In this document: in pieces, positions 22,455-34,592 of the stretch | Layout: each line of letters begins with the position of its first letter | Position numbering within the stretch: the stretch's first letter is position 1 | DNA from: Dasypus novemcinctus | Lineage: Eukaryota > Chordata > Mammalia > Cingulata > Dasypodidae | DNA: 64,000 nt | Assembly (NCBI RefSeq): GCF_030445035.2 | Contig: NC_080677.1 | Location: 153,451,169-153,515,168 of the forward strand | Reading direction: 5' to 3' | Program-made: the position numbers and the translations under genes | Notes under the pieces: generated by a model | Seen by the model: only the letters and a program-made list of their open reading frames with translations | Databases searched by the model: none | Told to the model about the DNA's origin: nothing

Positions 22455-22913
22455 TGTATTAGTCAGAGTTCTCTAGAGAAACAGAATCAACAAGAGACAT
22501 CTGTCAATAGTACGTGATTTTGTAAGTCTCTCACATGACCCTGGGGATGCACAAGTCCAGGTTCCACAGGCAGGCTGCAACCAGGGGCTCCAATGAAAGT
22601 CCAATGAAGGCTCTTGATGAGTTCCGGGAGACTCTGGTTATCCAAAGACAAGCTGGGAAATTCTCTCTCAATGCTGGAATAGCTTCCCCTTTTAGGGCAT
22701 TCAGCTAATTGGATAAAGCATCACTCATTGCTGATGGCAATCTCCCTGATTGATGCAATTGTAATCAGCTATCTATGATTTACTACTGCAGTAAAGTCAA
22801 TGGCGACTAAAGTCCATAAATCCCTGGTATTATTACATTTAGCCCAGTGCTTGCTTGACCAAACAATTGGGCACAATTACCTGGCTGAAGTGACACAATA
22901 CCCAACCATCACA
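22455..22913 (-). mobile_element. LTR, ERVL-MaLR type (459 bp)
   Basis: On the minus strand it starts TGTGATGGTTGGGTATTGTG and ends CTCTGACTAATACA, giving the TG...CA LTR termini. Immediately 5' on that strand is the purine run AAGGGGTGGAC, a good polypurine-tract candidate, so 22914 to about 23239 may be internal sequence of the same element. A 5-bp TSD was not found. Confidence 0.65.
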
Positions 22914-22997
22914 GTCCACCCCTTGTCAACTCAGCAACCATACACACTACCTTAAACCATACTTAGTCTCCAAATAAAAGCAGTAATAGACATGCAT

Positions 22998-23017
22998 ATA
23001 TATATATATATATATAT
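22998..23017. repeat. (TA)n microsatellite
   Basis: Alternating TA of about 20 bp within CATGCATATATAT...CCCTAAC. Confidence 0.9.
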
Positions 23018-23239
23018 CCCTAACAATGGTCAACTTTCCTGCACACAACCGGAAACACACTAATTCCATACAGAATGGAGTACAAGTTCTTGGGTAATAT
23101 TCACTCTCAAACTTGACATCCTCAAATATTATGACATGAAAAAGATACAACTTATTATGTGATAATGGAAAAGTTTGGGGAAGAAGACAAAAAAAATTCA
23201 TTTTGTGTACATATACAATCATCATCATAATGGAACAAG

Positions 23240-23571
23240 GAAGAAAGCTTCATCTTAAGAATGACTCTTAGACTGAAATCAAAGGGAGGATGCCCTGCAG
23301 CTTTACTGAACTGTAGAGGACCCATATCTCGTGTTTCCCTCCCAATTTCTCCTTATTGTAATGAAAATGTTTATCCTTTGTCTGTCCTTTTGTGTACTGG
23401 AAACAGATAAATTGTTTTGTAAGTTTCAGAGGTCTATAGCAGACAAGACTTTGTCCCAAGACAAATTGTCTTTCTTTAAATCGATTGTGATAGGATTTAG
23501 TACTTGCATTGTCAATGATTTAAGGTTTTTTCAAGTATTGTAAAGACTTTTTTGGAATTCAGAGGGTACAG
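23240..23571 (+). mobile_element. ERVL-MaLR internal sequence, 3' end
   Basis: 'tgtttccctcccaatttctc', 'ttgtgtactggaaacagata' and 'actttgtcccaag' resemble the 3' end of MaLR internal regions. It abuts the LTR that starts at 23572. It has no intact gene. Confidence 0.5.
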
Positions 23572-24071
23572 TGTAGCAGTTTGATATGGTTACGAATTCC
23601 AAAAATAGCTATTGGATTTTGTTTATAATCTGGTCTGTACCTGGGCATGTTTAAGTTATGCTTAGGGCTTTGATTGGGCTACAACATTAGGGCATTAAGT
23701 TCCCACCCCTTGGTGGGTGGGGACTCACAGATAAAAGACTTGGCAAAGGACAAAGATGAAGGCTTTTGATGTTGGAGTTTTGATGTTGGAGTTTGATGCT
23801 GAAGCCTTAAGCTGGAGCCCCAGGAAGTAAACTCACAGAGGAAAGAGAAGCAAGCCCCAGGAAGAGAGGAACCCTGAGCCCAGGAGGAAGCCTGAATCCT
23901 TGCAGACATTGGCAACTATCTTGCTCCAACATGTGAAAATAGACTGGTGAGGGAAATAACTTATGCTTTATGGCCTGGTATCTGTAAGCCCCTACCCCAA
24001 ATAAATACCCTTTATAAAAATCAACCAATTTCTGCTATTTTGCATCAGCACCCCTTTGGCTGACTAACACA
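23572..24071 (+). mobile_element. LTR, ERVL-MaLR type (500 bp)
   Basis: Starts TGTAGCAGTTTGATATGGTT and ends GGCTGACTAACACA (TG...CA). It contains 'ggtgggtggggactcacaga', a GATGTTGGAGTTTT direct repeat near 23768-23795, and an AATAAA signal near 23998-24004. The 3' half is homologous to the solo LTR at 11.64-12.12 kb. Confidence 0.75.
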
Positions 24072-25310
24072 GAATTTGGTACCGAGGAGTGGGGAAGTGC
24101 TTTTGCAATTACCAAAATGCTGGAGTGGTTTTATTAATGGGTAAGGGGTATTTTTTAGAGGAATTGTAAGATGCTTGGAAGAAAAGACCTACAGTGCTTT
24201 GAGAGACTGTTGATAGAGATATGGATGCTAAAGAGACTTTTCATGATGTTTAGAAATAAATGATGAAACTATTATTGGAAACTGGAGGAAAGGCGATCCA
24301 TGTTTCAAAGTTGCAGAGAACTTAGCAAGATTAACTCCTGGTGTTTTATGGAAAGCAGAATTTGAAAATGGTGAGCCTGGGCATTTAGCTGAAGAAATTT
24401 CCAAAGTAAACCTGGAGACTGCAGCTTGGCTTCCACTTGCAGATTATAGTAAAATGCTAGACAAGAGAGATATACTGAGGACTGAACTGTCAGGCACAAA
24501 GAAAACAGAAACTAATTCTGGAAATTCCAAGTGTCTGGAAATCAAGCTCCCAGATGAAAGTGCCCCACTGGAGGACTTAACTGAACTTGGAACTTGTAAA
24601 TCAGGATTGAAGATGCAGTTATGAGGAAAGACTTGTGGAAAGTCTTCCTGTCTAATGGCTTAGACTCCTGCTTCCTGCATGCTAAACCAACAAGGTTTTT
24701 GAGAGAATGGTATGAACAAAACCACTGTCAGCTTGGACTAAAAGTAACACAGAAAGAAGAGATTGAAGGAGAAACAACTTTAAGAGAAAAACTATGGAAG
24801 CTGAGATCCGGAATTAAGACATCACCTTGGGCCAAGAGAGGAACCCCACCCATGTGTGAGTTTGCACCAGCAGTTGAAGAGGGTAGATGTTCCCACCCAA
24901 TGTTCTGGGAGAGTTTTGCCACCCCAGGGTACAGAGAGAGTGGAGCACATTCCCCAAGGATTATGGCAGTTAAGGTCAGCACCCCACAGGTCTGAGAGGG
25001 GTGGACCTGTCCCCCATGAATTAGGGAAGGCCAGGTGGTCAACTCGTTACTCTGAGAGGGTTGAGTCTGTTTTCTAAAGGTTCGGCAGAATGTTGTCTTC
25101 ACATCACTGTGCTAGAGGGGTTAAGATTCTCACCCAAAGATTGGGTAAAGTGTGACAATCACCCCAATACTCTTGGAGGGAAAGGTCTGGACCTTGGTCC
25201 ACACCCAGATGCTTGATGAGGGTGGAACCAAGAAAATGGCCATTGGGCAAGCATATGGAAGGGGGAGGTTCCCATAAAGCACCAAGGAGAAGAAAGCATC
25301 ACACCTACCC
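24072..25310 (+). mobile_element. ERVL-MaLR internal sequence, 5' part
   Basis: It begins directly after the LTR with GAATTTGGTACCGAGGAGTG, the usual start (primer-binding region) of MaLR internal sequences, and continues for about 1.2 kb without an intact ORF. A 60-bp periodic array occupies 24841-25220. It ends near an L2 fragment, so the rest of the internal region and the distal LTR are missing. Confidence 0.6.
24841..25220. repeat. Degenerate tandem array, about 6 x 60 bp
   Basis: Successive 60-bp windows starting at 24841, 24901, 24961, 25021, 25081 and 25141 align without gaps. Recurring features are a 'ttnnggnna' start, 'caccccan' at about position 20, 'ctgagaggggt' at about 32 and a 'cccca-a' end. 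The period equals 20 codons but the frame contains stops. Confidence 0.8.
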
Positions 25311-25354
25311 AATCTGCACACACCTCCATCTTTCTGACCTCTTCTCTCTCACTC

Positions 25355-25765
25355 TACTTCAGCCACACTGGCCTCCTTGCTGTTCCTCAAACGTAACAAA
25401 TGTGCTCCTGCCCAGGGCCTTTGCACTTGCTGTTTCCTCTGCTTGGAATACTCTTCAGTGAGATAACCATTCACCTTCACTCTTCACTTCACGGTGAGGT
25501 CTTTCCAGATCAACTCACTTTAAAAGGGCCATCTCTGCAGGCAATTTGACTCTTCCTAAACCCTTCTCCTGTTTTACTTTCTCTATCCCACTTTTGATCA
25601 TTAATACATTTATACTCATTTATTTTATTTGCTTCCCTCCACAAAATGTAAGCTCCATAGAACAAGGACTTTGTCTCTTGGGTACTGGTATGTCCCCAGC
25701 ACTGAAATACTGCCTGGAACCTGGCAGGTACTCGATGCATGCTTGTGGAAAAAATGAATAAATGC
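25355..25765 (+). mobile_element. L2 LINE 3' end
   Basis: A near-canonical L2 3' region: CAGCCACACTGGCCTCCTTG, CAGGGCCTTTGCACTTGCTG, 'gtaagctccatagaacaagg' and terminal 'gaaaaaatgaataaatg'. Confidence 0.9.
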
Positions 25766-25919
25766 CTTGCTACTCTGCCTTCCAATCTTCAGATCTGATA
25801 ACATGGTATTCATAAAGTATGTCTTTTAATTACCACATTCTGGCCATGAATCTCATCCTACCATTTCTTCAATTTCTAGAGGTAAAAACAGGGGGAGGGC
25901 TACAGTTGAAAAAAGTTAC

Positions 25920-26440
25920 TTAGTAACATTGTTGAAGTTTTATTGTATAATTTGAAAGCAAGATTTTAATTATTCTCATACTTTGCACAAAATTAATCTA
26001 GATAGATTATATAAATTACAAATTTTTAAATGGTGCAAAACCACAGCAAGTAGACTATTGTCTTATGACTAGGGGGTAATAAAAATGTCTATATATTGTA
26101 AAAAGGAAATTACAAATTTATTAGAAAAAAGTTAAGATTTTAGTAGACTAATGGACAGGTGTGAATAGATCATTTATGTAATGGATACACAGTATAAACA
26201 AACATGGAAAAATCTTCAAGTTAGTAAAAATGCAAATGAAGACAATAATGTGGTATCATTGTCTTGAGGACTATATAGCAATATAGTAATCTATTTATGA
26301 CAATGTTAAGTAGAAAAGGCAGAATTTGAAATTAGATCTGTAATGTTTATAATTACACAAACTAATATGGACTGGAAAGAAACCCAAAAGTTGAATACAA
26401 TTTGGTCCACTAGATTGGTGCGCATGCTAAAACTTAAAGT
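25920..26440 (+). mobile_element. Possible degenerate L1M fragment
   Basis: 'aaaatgcaaatgaagacaat', 'atagcaatatagtaatctat' and the A/T-rich context suggest an old L1 3' region. It is too diverged for certainty. Confidence 0.35.
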
Positions 26441-26574
26441 TCACTTTAAGTTAATCCTTGCCTTTTGTTGTTGTTATTTCAAACTGAGAAATATTGAGTA
26501 CCATTATTTTTTTCTGTCTTCATCACATGATTTTTCCCAGAACATTAAGACTTTGCAGTTTTGGCAGCCAAAGG

Positions 26575-26812
26575 AACATAGAGTGTATGAGCACGGACGC
26601 TGGAGCCAGAATGTCCTGGTTTGAATTCCAGCTCTGTATCTTATTAGCTGAATGACATAGGCAGGCTACTCACATGGTTCTGTTTCCTTATTTTAAAATG
26701 AGCATAACAATAGTCCCTGACTCATGTGGTTATTGCAAGGATTAAATGAGCTAATGCATACAAAGTACTTAGGACAATAACTGCACTGGATAATATTAGC
26801 TATTAGTAAGTA
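26575..26812 (+). mobile_element. MIR SINE, near full length
   Basis: Sense order: 'acggacgctggagccagaat', 'gtttgaattccagctctgta', 'gtttccttattttaaaatga', 'atgtggttattgcaaggatt' and 'aaatgagctaatgcatacaa'. An adjacent (CT)n run starts near 26820. Confidence 0.85.
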
Positions 26813-27179
26813 ATTATTTTCTCTCTCTCTCTCAATTCAATTTAAAGTCTTCTCAGACTGAGTTTCTTGCTAAACGTCATTTTCAACTTCAATGAGAAAC
26901 CAGGTCTCTTGCCTGGGATCCATATTTTGAGATTATATGCAATGGTTGGGGTAATTAAAATCTGATCTCTGATGCCATTTTGTGGGCTTTCGAATTACTT
27001 GAGCCAGGCAAGTCACAATTCCTCTGGACACAGAGCAGCCTGGAAGGGTTGGGGATCTGGGACTAAACACCAGTTGTGTGGAGCAGACAGCGGCAAAGCA
27101 GCCCCCACTCTCCGTGCTAAGAAATTCAGTCAGAGCAACTACCATCTTCCCAATATCGTGCTCAGCCTAAAAGCAGAGT

Positions 27180-27420
27180 AATAAACAGGACAGAAAGACA
27201 CTGCTTTCACAGAGCTTAAGGACAAACCTTAAATAAATCGTTACGAATGTGATAAATGCTACCAAGAGGGACTGGGTTCTGTGAGAACTCATATTACCTG
27301 GTCACAGCAACAGATCACAGGTTTATTCAGCAACCAGCATGAGAAGAGTGATGCGTTCACGGGCTGTGGAGATGGGTGGCGTCACCTGGCAGTAAGGGAG
27401 GCATCCGTAGCAAGTGTTAT
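27180..27420 (-). mobile_element. Possible L2 fragment
   Basis: 'ctttcacagagcttaagga', 'gataaatgctaccaagaggg' and similar motifs resemble reverse-complement L2. Weak. Confidence 0.35.
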
Positions 27421-28319
27421 TCAAAACTGCATTCTGGCCTGCAGGCACTCTCATCCAGGAAATCCCTGCCACCAGCTAGGGTTCAGGGAGAGGATTTTAG
27501 ATGCTGAGAAAGGGATGAGCCCTGGCTAAGACAGCATCCACGTCCTGAATGGAGGTGAAAAAAGGATATGCCCCATTCTAGAACTGCAGGGAACCCAGTA
27601 TGGCTGGGGCACAGGATGGGTGTACTTGGTGGAGAAATTAAGCTGGGGAGGTAAACTGGAACTCGATTTTGGGTGGACTCTCTCACCATGTGGTGCTTAT
27701 CTGCCAGGAAATGTCTCAGCCTGCGGACAGTGGGTACCTTCAGGCTCAGTCCTGCCCCTTCCCACCTAGAGTTCAGCACCAAACAGCCTCAGCTGCTGGG
27801 GGAGAGAGGAATTGCCTAGCGACCACGCTAATCCAAGTAGCCCAAGCGCACACACAGAATTTGTAGCCAATATGATCTGTTTGTGTGCACTTTAGGGTAC
27901 AAACAAGAAATAAGTTTCCCCCGCACACCTCACCCTGCTCTCTCTACTATTGACCTCCTTTCTTCATTCAAAATCCAATGCATCCTCCTTTCTAAATGAA
28001 TACAATGGCTCAATGTTTATGGTACCTTCTCCCTCGAGTTGAAATGGATGATAATATAGTCCTTAATTTTTCTGGCTATGAATGGTGTTTGCTAAAGCAG
28101 GGTACTAATGTTAGTGCAGCAGCCTGGAAGGATTCTCTGCTGGGACCTCTAGGCCCCAAGGCAAGAAAGATCTCTACTCACACTGAATAAATAAAATATG
28201 CCATTTTATCTCATGCAAGAGTTGTTTTTCTGTGTGTTTCTTGGAACTGTACTGACATTCACACTGTTGTCTTTTTTAAATGATGCAATTTTGGAACTGT
28301 ACTTGTGTTATAAACTTTA
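27421..28319. other. Unassigned interval
   Basis: No supported gene or repeat. ORFs of 64-113 codons here show no recognisable domain or splice context. Confidence 0.3.
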
Positions 28320-29372
28320 TAAACATAGATTACCTTTTATGAAATGGTTTCAAACTTACAGCAAATTTGCAAGACCATTACAAAGAACTCCTCTGTCTCC
28401 CTCACTCAGATGTAGAAACCCTTTTTTCAAAATTTTATTATATTTTCTCTATCACCATCTCTCTCCACCCCACCTCCATATATATAAACCTGTTATTATT
28501 TTTCTTATTCTGAATCATTTGAGGCCAAATTGTAGATAAGATTCCCCATCCCTCAAGAAAATTCCAAGTACCCAAAAAAGCAAGGACACACTCCAACATA
28601 ACCCTAAAACAACCATCCAAATCAAATTTCACCAACCGTCCCAACAATGTCTCTTTTTCCTTCCTGGTCCAGCATCCAATACAGGATCACATGTTGCATT
28701 TAGTTGATGTATCTCAGGCTACTTCAGGACCAGTTGCTTAGTATTTGTCTTTCATGACCCTGACAAATTTAAAGAATACAGGTCTTTCATTTTGTAGGAC
28801 AGTCCTCAACCTGGTTCCAATGCTGTGCTCTTCTCAGTGGATCACATCAGGAGGTACAGATGTCAGTCCATCCCACCTCTGGTGCTGCCGACTGTGTTGG
28901 CCACATTACTTTGGTGCCTGCCAGCTTTCTTCATTATGGAGTCACCATTTTCTTCTTTGTAACAGAAGGGGAAAGAAACTCTAAGCGTACACCCTGAATT
29001 AACTACTTAAATTCACTACCACAGTGATGGTTGTTAAATGATTTCCAATTTCCATCATTCCTACTGCCAATATTGGCTGGCATTTTACTGTAAGGAAAAG
29101 CTTTCCCTTCTCCCCAAATTATTTATTTATTCATTCATTCATTCATGTATTTACATCTGTATGCACTTATGTATTCTCATTTTAATAAGTTTTGATCCAT
29201 TACTATCATTACTTATTTTAATTATCAAATTGATACTATTTTGGCCAATGAGGAGCCCTTCAATCTTGCTTCTATGTCATTTTGACAAGTCCCCAACATT
29301 CTCTGAGCACTTCCTTACTTTCTTGAGCAAAAGAATGATCTAGAATCTTCTTGGGCTTTTTCTGCCTCAACT
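28320..29372 (-). mobile_element. Ancient L1 (L1ME-type) 3' UTR, left part
   Basis: Plus-strand text runs through 'tggtttcaaacttacagcaa', 'tccagcatccaatacaggat', 'atgttgcatttagttgatgt', 'tcattttgtaggacagtcc', the CATT repeat near 29130 and 'gagcacttccttactttctt', matching the known L1ME 3' region in reverse complement. It is interrupted at 29382 by a younger L1 fragment and resumes at 29981. Confidence 0.75.
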
Positions 29373-29382
29373 CTGAAACTAT

Positions 29383-29970
29383 GGAGCCTAGAGTGCCTAC
29401 AACTGAAAGCAGGAGGATTGCATCCAGTATCCATGTGGAATCTAAGCCCCCTCTCGACATAGATGTGGAATGGACACAACCAAGCCAAGGTCCACAGGAA
29501 GGAGAAATACAGTAAGGATTAGAGTGGACTTAATGATATCCTATTCATGAGCTATTGTGGTTAATAATCGAGCAAATGTGGCATTGGTGTGGAAACAGTG
29601 ACCATGGTGGCTGCTGGGTGCAGGGAATGAGAGGAAGAGATGAGATGTGGAGGCGTTTTCGGGACTTGGAGTTGTCCTGGGTGGTGCTCCAGGGACAATT
29701 GTCGGACATTGTATGTCCTCCAATGGCCCACTGGATGGAACGTGGGAGAGTGTGGGCTATGGTGTGGACCACAGGCCATGGGGTGCAGCGATGCCCAGAG
29801 ATGTACTCACCAGATGCAATGGATGTGTCATGATGATGGGGGAGAGTGTTACTGTGGGGGGAGTGGTGGGGTGGGGGCGGTGGGGGTGAATGGGGACCCC
29901 ATATTTTTTGAATGTAATATTTTTTTAAAAATGAATAAATTGAGTAGAATTTGGAAAAATAAATAAAACC
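29383..29970 (+). mobile_element. Young L1 3'-UTR insertion (588 bp)
   Basis: Homologous in reverse complement to part of 6114-6660, with matching 'ccatgtggaatctaagcccc', 'ggattagagtggactta' and 'ggacttggagttgtcctggg'. The 3' end carries an A-rich tail. The exact TSD CTGAAACTAT lies at 29373-29382 and 29971-29980. ORFs of 60-108 codons on both strands are incidental. Confidence 0.85.
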
Positions 29971-29980
29971 CTGAAACTAT

Positions 29981-30180
29981 TTCCAACAAGTACTGGTCCC
30001 TTTTATTTAACATCAATATTTTGAAACTGAGATCTAGGTAATCAGCATGCTTGTGTCCACTGGGCTATCACAGCTTCGAATCCCTCTCATAGAACAGAGC
30101 TAGGACATATATGCATGTGTACCTGCAGACATACACAGACATAAACACATACACCTCAGTATTCTCTCTAGACTGCCTCC
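29981..30180 (-). mobile_element. Ancient L1ME 3' UTR, right part
   Basis: 'gtactggtcccttttattta', 'actgagatctaggtaatcag' and 'acagagctaggacatatatg' continue the L1ME consensus exactly where it was cut at 29372. Confidence 0.75.
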
Positions 30181-30327
30181 TTCCGTAATTGTAAAAACCA
30201 GTAACGCTGAGAAAGTTGACTCCCATTATCTTCAATCTCCTGTTTGTAACTGATTTGTCTACTATGCCAGTCATCTCCTCAGCCTCCAGGAACTAACACC
30301 TCTGCAGTTCTTACCACTTCCAAGAGA

Positions 30328-30402
30328 GAAGAATGGAGGGGAAGGGTGGCATAATAAAAAGGAAGAAGGGAAGAAGAGAAGGGAGGGGGAAGGGAGGAAA
30401 TT
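30328..30402. repeat. Purine-rich (GGAA)n-like tract
   Basis: About 75 bp of almost only A and G on the plus strand, interrupted by a short TGGCATAATA. No gene is seen between 30181 and 31090 otherwise. Confidence 0.8.
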
Positions 30403-31094
30403 ATTTCATCTTAAGGCTTCTTTCATACAGTTGTTCAAAAATCCAAGGAATTACTCAAGGAGAAGGGTTTAATCCTGCTTCCAAACGCTGAATAGGAAAA
30501 GAAATGGGTAGTTTGATCAGTTCAACTGCCTGTGCTTCTTTCAGCAACTCAGTGCTTCTGTTCAGTAATAGTCTTACAGAGACTCAGAGAGGTTTGTCTA
30601 TAGCTGCTGTGATTATGGTTTAGGTATTGCTGCATGTGCCACAGTGGTATCTCTCATTAAAGCTCCACAGTGACATTTCTCCTAAGCTACACTCCCAAGC
30701 TCATTCATGATGCCCACTATGCCATGGGAGCTGTGTTAAAATGAACCCCTTGCAGGCCCAAGCCCTTCTCCATGGATGCTTTTCTGTTGAGCCCTAGTCA
30801 TCAGCTTAGAATATCCCTGTACACAAGTCAACTTTATTTGAAGAAACAATCACCTTTGCCTAAAAATAAGCCTTCTTTGTCCAATCATCCAAATTTCATT
30901 CGGGCTTTTCTAACTCCAAATCATGAGGAGAAGGAGCTAGAGATTTTAGTCTCTGCCCTCTCTCAAAGTCCCTGAAGTCTTGATGCAATTTGATCCACTT
31001 CCTCTGTAATGAAACAACACTGCATACAGCATATCTCACTGCTCCATTATCATGGATACTGACCAAAAATGACACCTACTGCAAAGCCATTTTA

Positions 31095-31202
31095 AAAAAG
31101 GCCATGAGAGCAAGGACTCAGCCTTTTCATTATTATGTTTCCAATGTGTAGCACATTGCCTGGCCCATATTAAGTACTCAATAAATATTTATCAAATAAA
31201 TG
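31095..31202 (+). mobile_element. L2 LINE 3' terminus
   Basis: 'gagcaaggactcagcctttt', 'agcacattgcctggcccata' and 'tactcaataaatatttatca' are the L2 3' end. Confidence 0.8.
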
Positions 31203-31794
31203 CATCACCCACCACCATGGGAAATCAACTCCACCATTTCACCTGGTACTCAGGTCCTATATCATATCAAAATGGTTCTACTTTTCTCAGAAACCAAAAG
31301 CTCAGGTTCTTGGGGACTAAACATAAAGACAAGAATATGCTATAAGGAGTATTCAGGCCTTCATTCTTTCCAGCACAGGTTTTGGTATTCATTGTAAAAA
31401 AATATATAGTGATAAATTCTGACCTTCTCAAGGTTGTAATGAGGTATGATGGGCCCTGTCATTTATAAAATTGGACTTCTAGCTCGCTTTTTAAAAGGTA
31501 GAAAATTACTTTCTAGATGTATGGAGTATGAATATTTGGCTATGCTTGGAATATCTCAGCAAAATTTTCTAATAGCTTATGAGCAATATTCTTCATTGTC
31601 TTTTAGACAGACAAGTCTTAGCAAACACTGATGATAACCTGAACCCTCCCTTAGATAAATAAACAACTTATCCTTCATATAAGCCTCTTATCTCGGAGGT
31701 ACGATGTCTTTCTCAACAGCATCACATCCTAGCTGACCTTTAGAAATGCACCTTTGGAGTCCAGAAGCCAAATTTCTGGGCCAACCAAGGGACT

Positions 31795-32190
31795 GAAATG
31801 ATGCCTAGCTGTCCACCAGGGGTAGAATAGGTAAATAAATTGTGATATATTCAAACAGTGGAATACTATACAACATAAGTGAATCTACAATGCTGAATAA
31901 AAGGATCCAAACATGACAGTATACATTGTATGATTGTATCTATATAAAGTTCAAACATAGACAAAACCAATCTATGATATTAGAAGTCAGGATTCTGATT
32001 ACTTCCTGTAATGTACCTGGAAAAGGTCACAAAGAATTCATTTCTAGAATTCTAATATTATTCTGTTTATTGATCTGGGTGCTAATTCTCTTTGTAAAAT
32101 TTCATCATAAGCTGTATACTTATAGTTTGTGTATTTTTACTATGTGTGTTAAATTCAATTTAAAAATTATGTCTCCAAAGACTCTTTGAG
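31795..32190 (+). mobile_element. L1M 3' end
   Basis: 'gtggaatactatacaacata', 'acattgtatgattgtatcta' and terminal 'ttcaatttaaaaattatgtc' follow L1 3' order. The 87-codon ORF inside is not a gene. Confidence 0.6.
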
Positions 32191-32369
32191 TGGGAAGCAC
32201 CATTGCTCCTCAAGAATACCCAGAAGTTTTCAGGGACAAAAGACCACTCACTCACAGATCACTGCCTAGCAAACCTCAGGAAATGGCAGAATTCTGTCTG
32301 CCTTCTGGCTTTGGCTGTGGTCTTCTCTGTCCCAGTTCCGGCTTACCCTGACTAGCCTTAGCTCTATGC

Positions 32370-32782
32370 TGAGGATTGAACTGTCTGCCCCAAACAGATA
32401 TGTTCAAATCCTAACCCCCAGTTCCAGGGACCCCATTTGGAAAGAGGATCTTTGAAGTTGTTGTTAGTTAAGATGAGGCCAAACTAGATTGGGGGGCCTA
32501 ATCCAATATGACGGATGTCCTTATCAGAAGGGAAGAATTGGACACAGCCAGAAGGGGCCTGTGACAACTGAGGCAGAGAACACCATGGACTGCCAGGAGC
32601 TACTGCCAAAAGCAGGAGAGAGGCATAGAACAGCTTCCTTCCTACAGACTTCAAAGGAAGCACGGTCCTGTCGACCTTTGATTTGGGACTTCCAGCCTCC
32701 AGAGCTGTGAGAATATACCCTTCTGTTGTTTTAAGCCACCCAATTTGTGGTCTTTGTACGGCAGCCCTAGTTGACGAAGGTA
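32370..32782 (+). mobile_element. Solo LTR, ERVL-MaLR (MST/MLT1-like)
   Basis: Motifs in order: 'gaactgtctgccccaaacag', 'atgttcaaatcctaacccc', 'ggggcctaatccaatatgac', 'gatttgggacttccagcctc' and 'ttgttttaagccacccaatt', then 'gcagccctagttgac'. This is a typical MaLR LTR. Confidence 0.7.
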
Positions 32783-32799
32783 CCCAGTATCTGAATTAG

Positions 32800-34590
32800 A
32801 CACCTCTGAGAGCATGGCATGTGGCTAGAGGCCCTTGTCAGGGTAAGGGGGCCGAAATACTTATTTTTTGGAGAAAGCTGACTCTTCTCAAGTCAAGCTT
32901 GCCAATATATAACGGAATCCTACTCAACATCAAGGCATCTTCGATGTCTGGAGAGAGCCCTTCCTGGGAAGGTGGTGAAGTCCAACCACTCCAAAGCCAG
33001 GAACATGCAGCTTACAGCAGATGGGACCAACTATCTTTCTTTAAATTTTAAAAATTAACATTAAAATCAATCAGTCAGAATTGCTGAGTTCATTTCCCAT
33101 CTTCTAGGCCTAAGTAGCAGATATTTTTTAGAACGGCACCCCCAAGAGATTCCCTGCCCCTTTAAAATGATATGACCTTACCAGCACATTTAAAACCACC
33201 GACCTTAAATTGGTAGAGAAATTTGACTTTTTGTTGCTTTGGAGAAGAGAAAGAAAAAAAGAGAAGTGGAATGAAATTTATGTATTTGTCCCTTCTTTTT
33301 CCATGAGGTTCAAAAAGTGTTAATCATGTAAAAGCTATTGCACTTCTGTTTGGCTGTCTATGAAGCAATTTAATCCTAAAGTAATATATACTTAGGGATT
33401 CCCCTAGATGAACACTTTTTAGGGGTGTGTGCCTAATGGTTATATTTACAGCTGCATTTCTCTCTAATGAAGAGTTCAAGGTTGATGGTTTGTTCTACTT
33501 ACTCTTACCACATTATCATCTCACCTATCCACACAATAAAGCTTGCTGAAAACATATAAAGAATATCCTGTTGTATTGCTACTATGTCATCTTTGCAGCT
33601 GTTTTGCTCTCACCATCACTTGTAAACATCCCTTATTCTTGGCCCAATCGCTAAAATTACTACAATATCTAACCAGCAAGTCTCACATATATCTCTTCCA
33701 AAATAAATCATAATTTGTCTCATTCCTAAACAAAGTTATTGTCTTTCATTCTTGGCAGAAGAATCATTGAGCTAATGTCTCTGATAAGCCTTCCTAATCA
33801 AGGTTCCCACAAAATAATTCCTATATTTGCACATTATATAATTTGGATTTTACTGAATAATAAATTATCTTTAGAATGGTTCCATGACCTGTGTACTTTT
33901 CCTAAGAAACTTCTGAGCCTTTCTTTGCTCATCCAGTGACCAATAATATCGACAAGTGTAGCTACCACCTAAGTGACCATACAGTACTTTATTATCCTTT
34001 ATAAAGTACAGGAAACCTTCAGGATATGTGGCATGTACGTTTCCAAAGTCAAGAGATTAATCTGGGAGCGGTCATCAGAAGCAGAATGACTTAAAATTGT
34101 TACTATTGAGAACATTTATTATCCTTTTCTCTCCCACTCTTAACCCCTTGTTACTGTTTTTCTCCTCACTTAACCACTTTTAAAGCCTTTATTCTAAGAT
34201 CATAACAAGCTCTTTGCTTTTCTTTAGCCATATTACTACTCGAAATCCACAAAAGCGCTTACCAAACTTTGAAGCTGTCACCAATGGGGAAGTTTTTTTT
34301 AATTGGTAACTTCTAGTTTCAGTTTTGTATCCTGTTGCTGATTCTCCTTATTGTTTCTAACCTTAGCTACTTACTTCTCTTCATCTTTAAAGCCCTATAG
34401 TCTTCAGTGCCTTTCTGCAATTGACACAGGAAATCCCTCTACTTTTCCTTACAGATAATGACTTGTGATGAGTATGATAAATAGTTTCACTTTCTTAAAA
34501 TGGGGGAAAGCCTGGCACAGAAAATTTATATTCCTTGCACACAGTTTCATAGTTTATGAAATAGTTTAGGACAGTTAGAAATAGACTATA
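32800..34590. other. Unassigned interval
   Basis: AT-rich sequence without recognised repeats or convincing exons. Short ORFs of up to 76 codons show no supporting signals. Confidence 0.3.
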
Positions 34591-34592
34591 AT

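Noticed and set aside
24841-25220. Possible CRISPR-like or satellite array
   Set aside because: Units are contiguous, degenerate and lie inside retroelement internal sequence, with no repeat-spacer structure.
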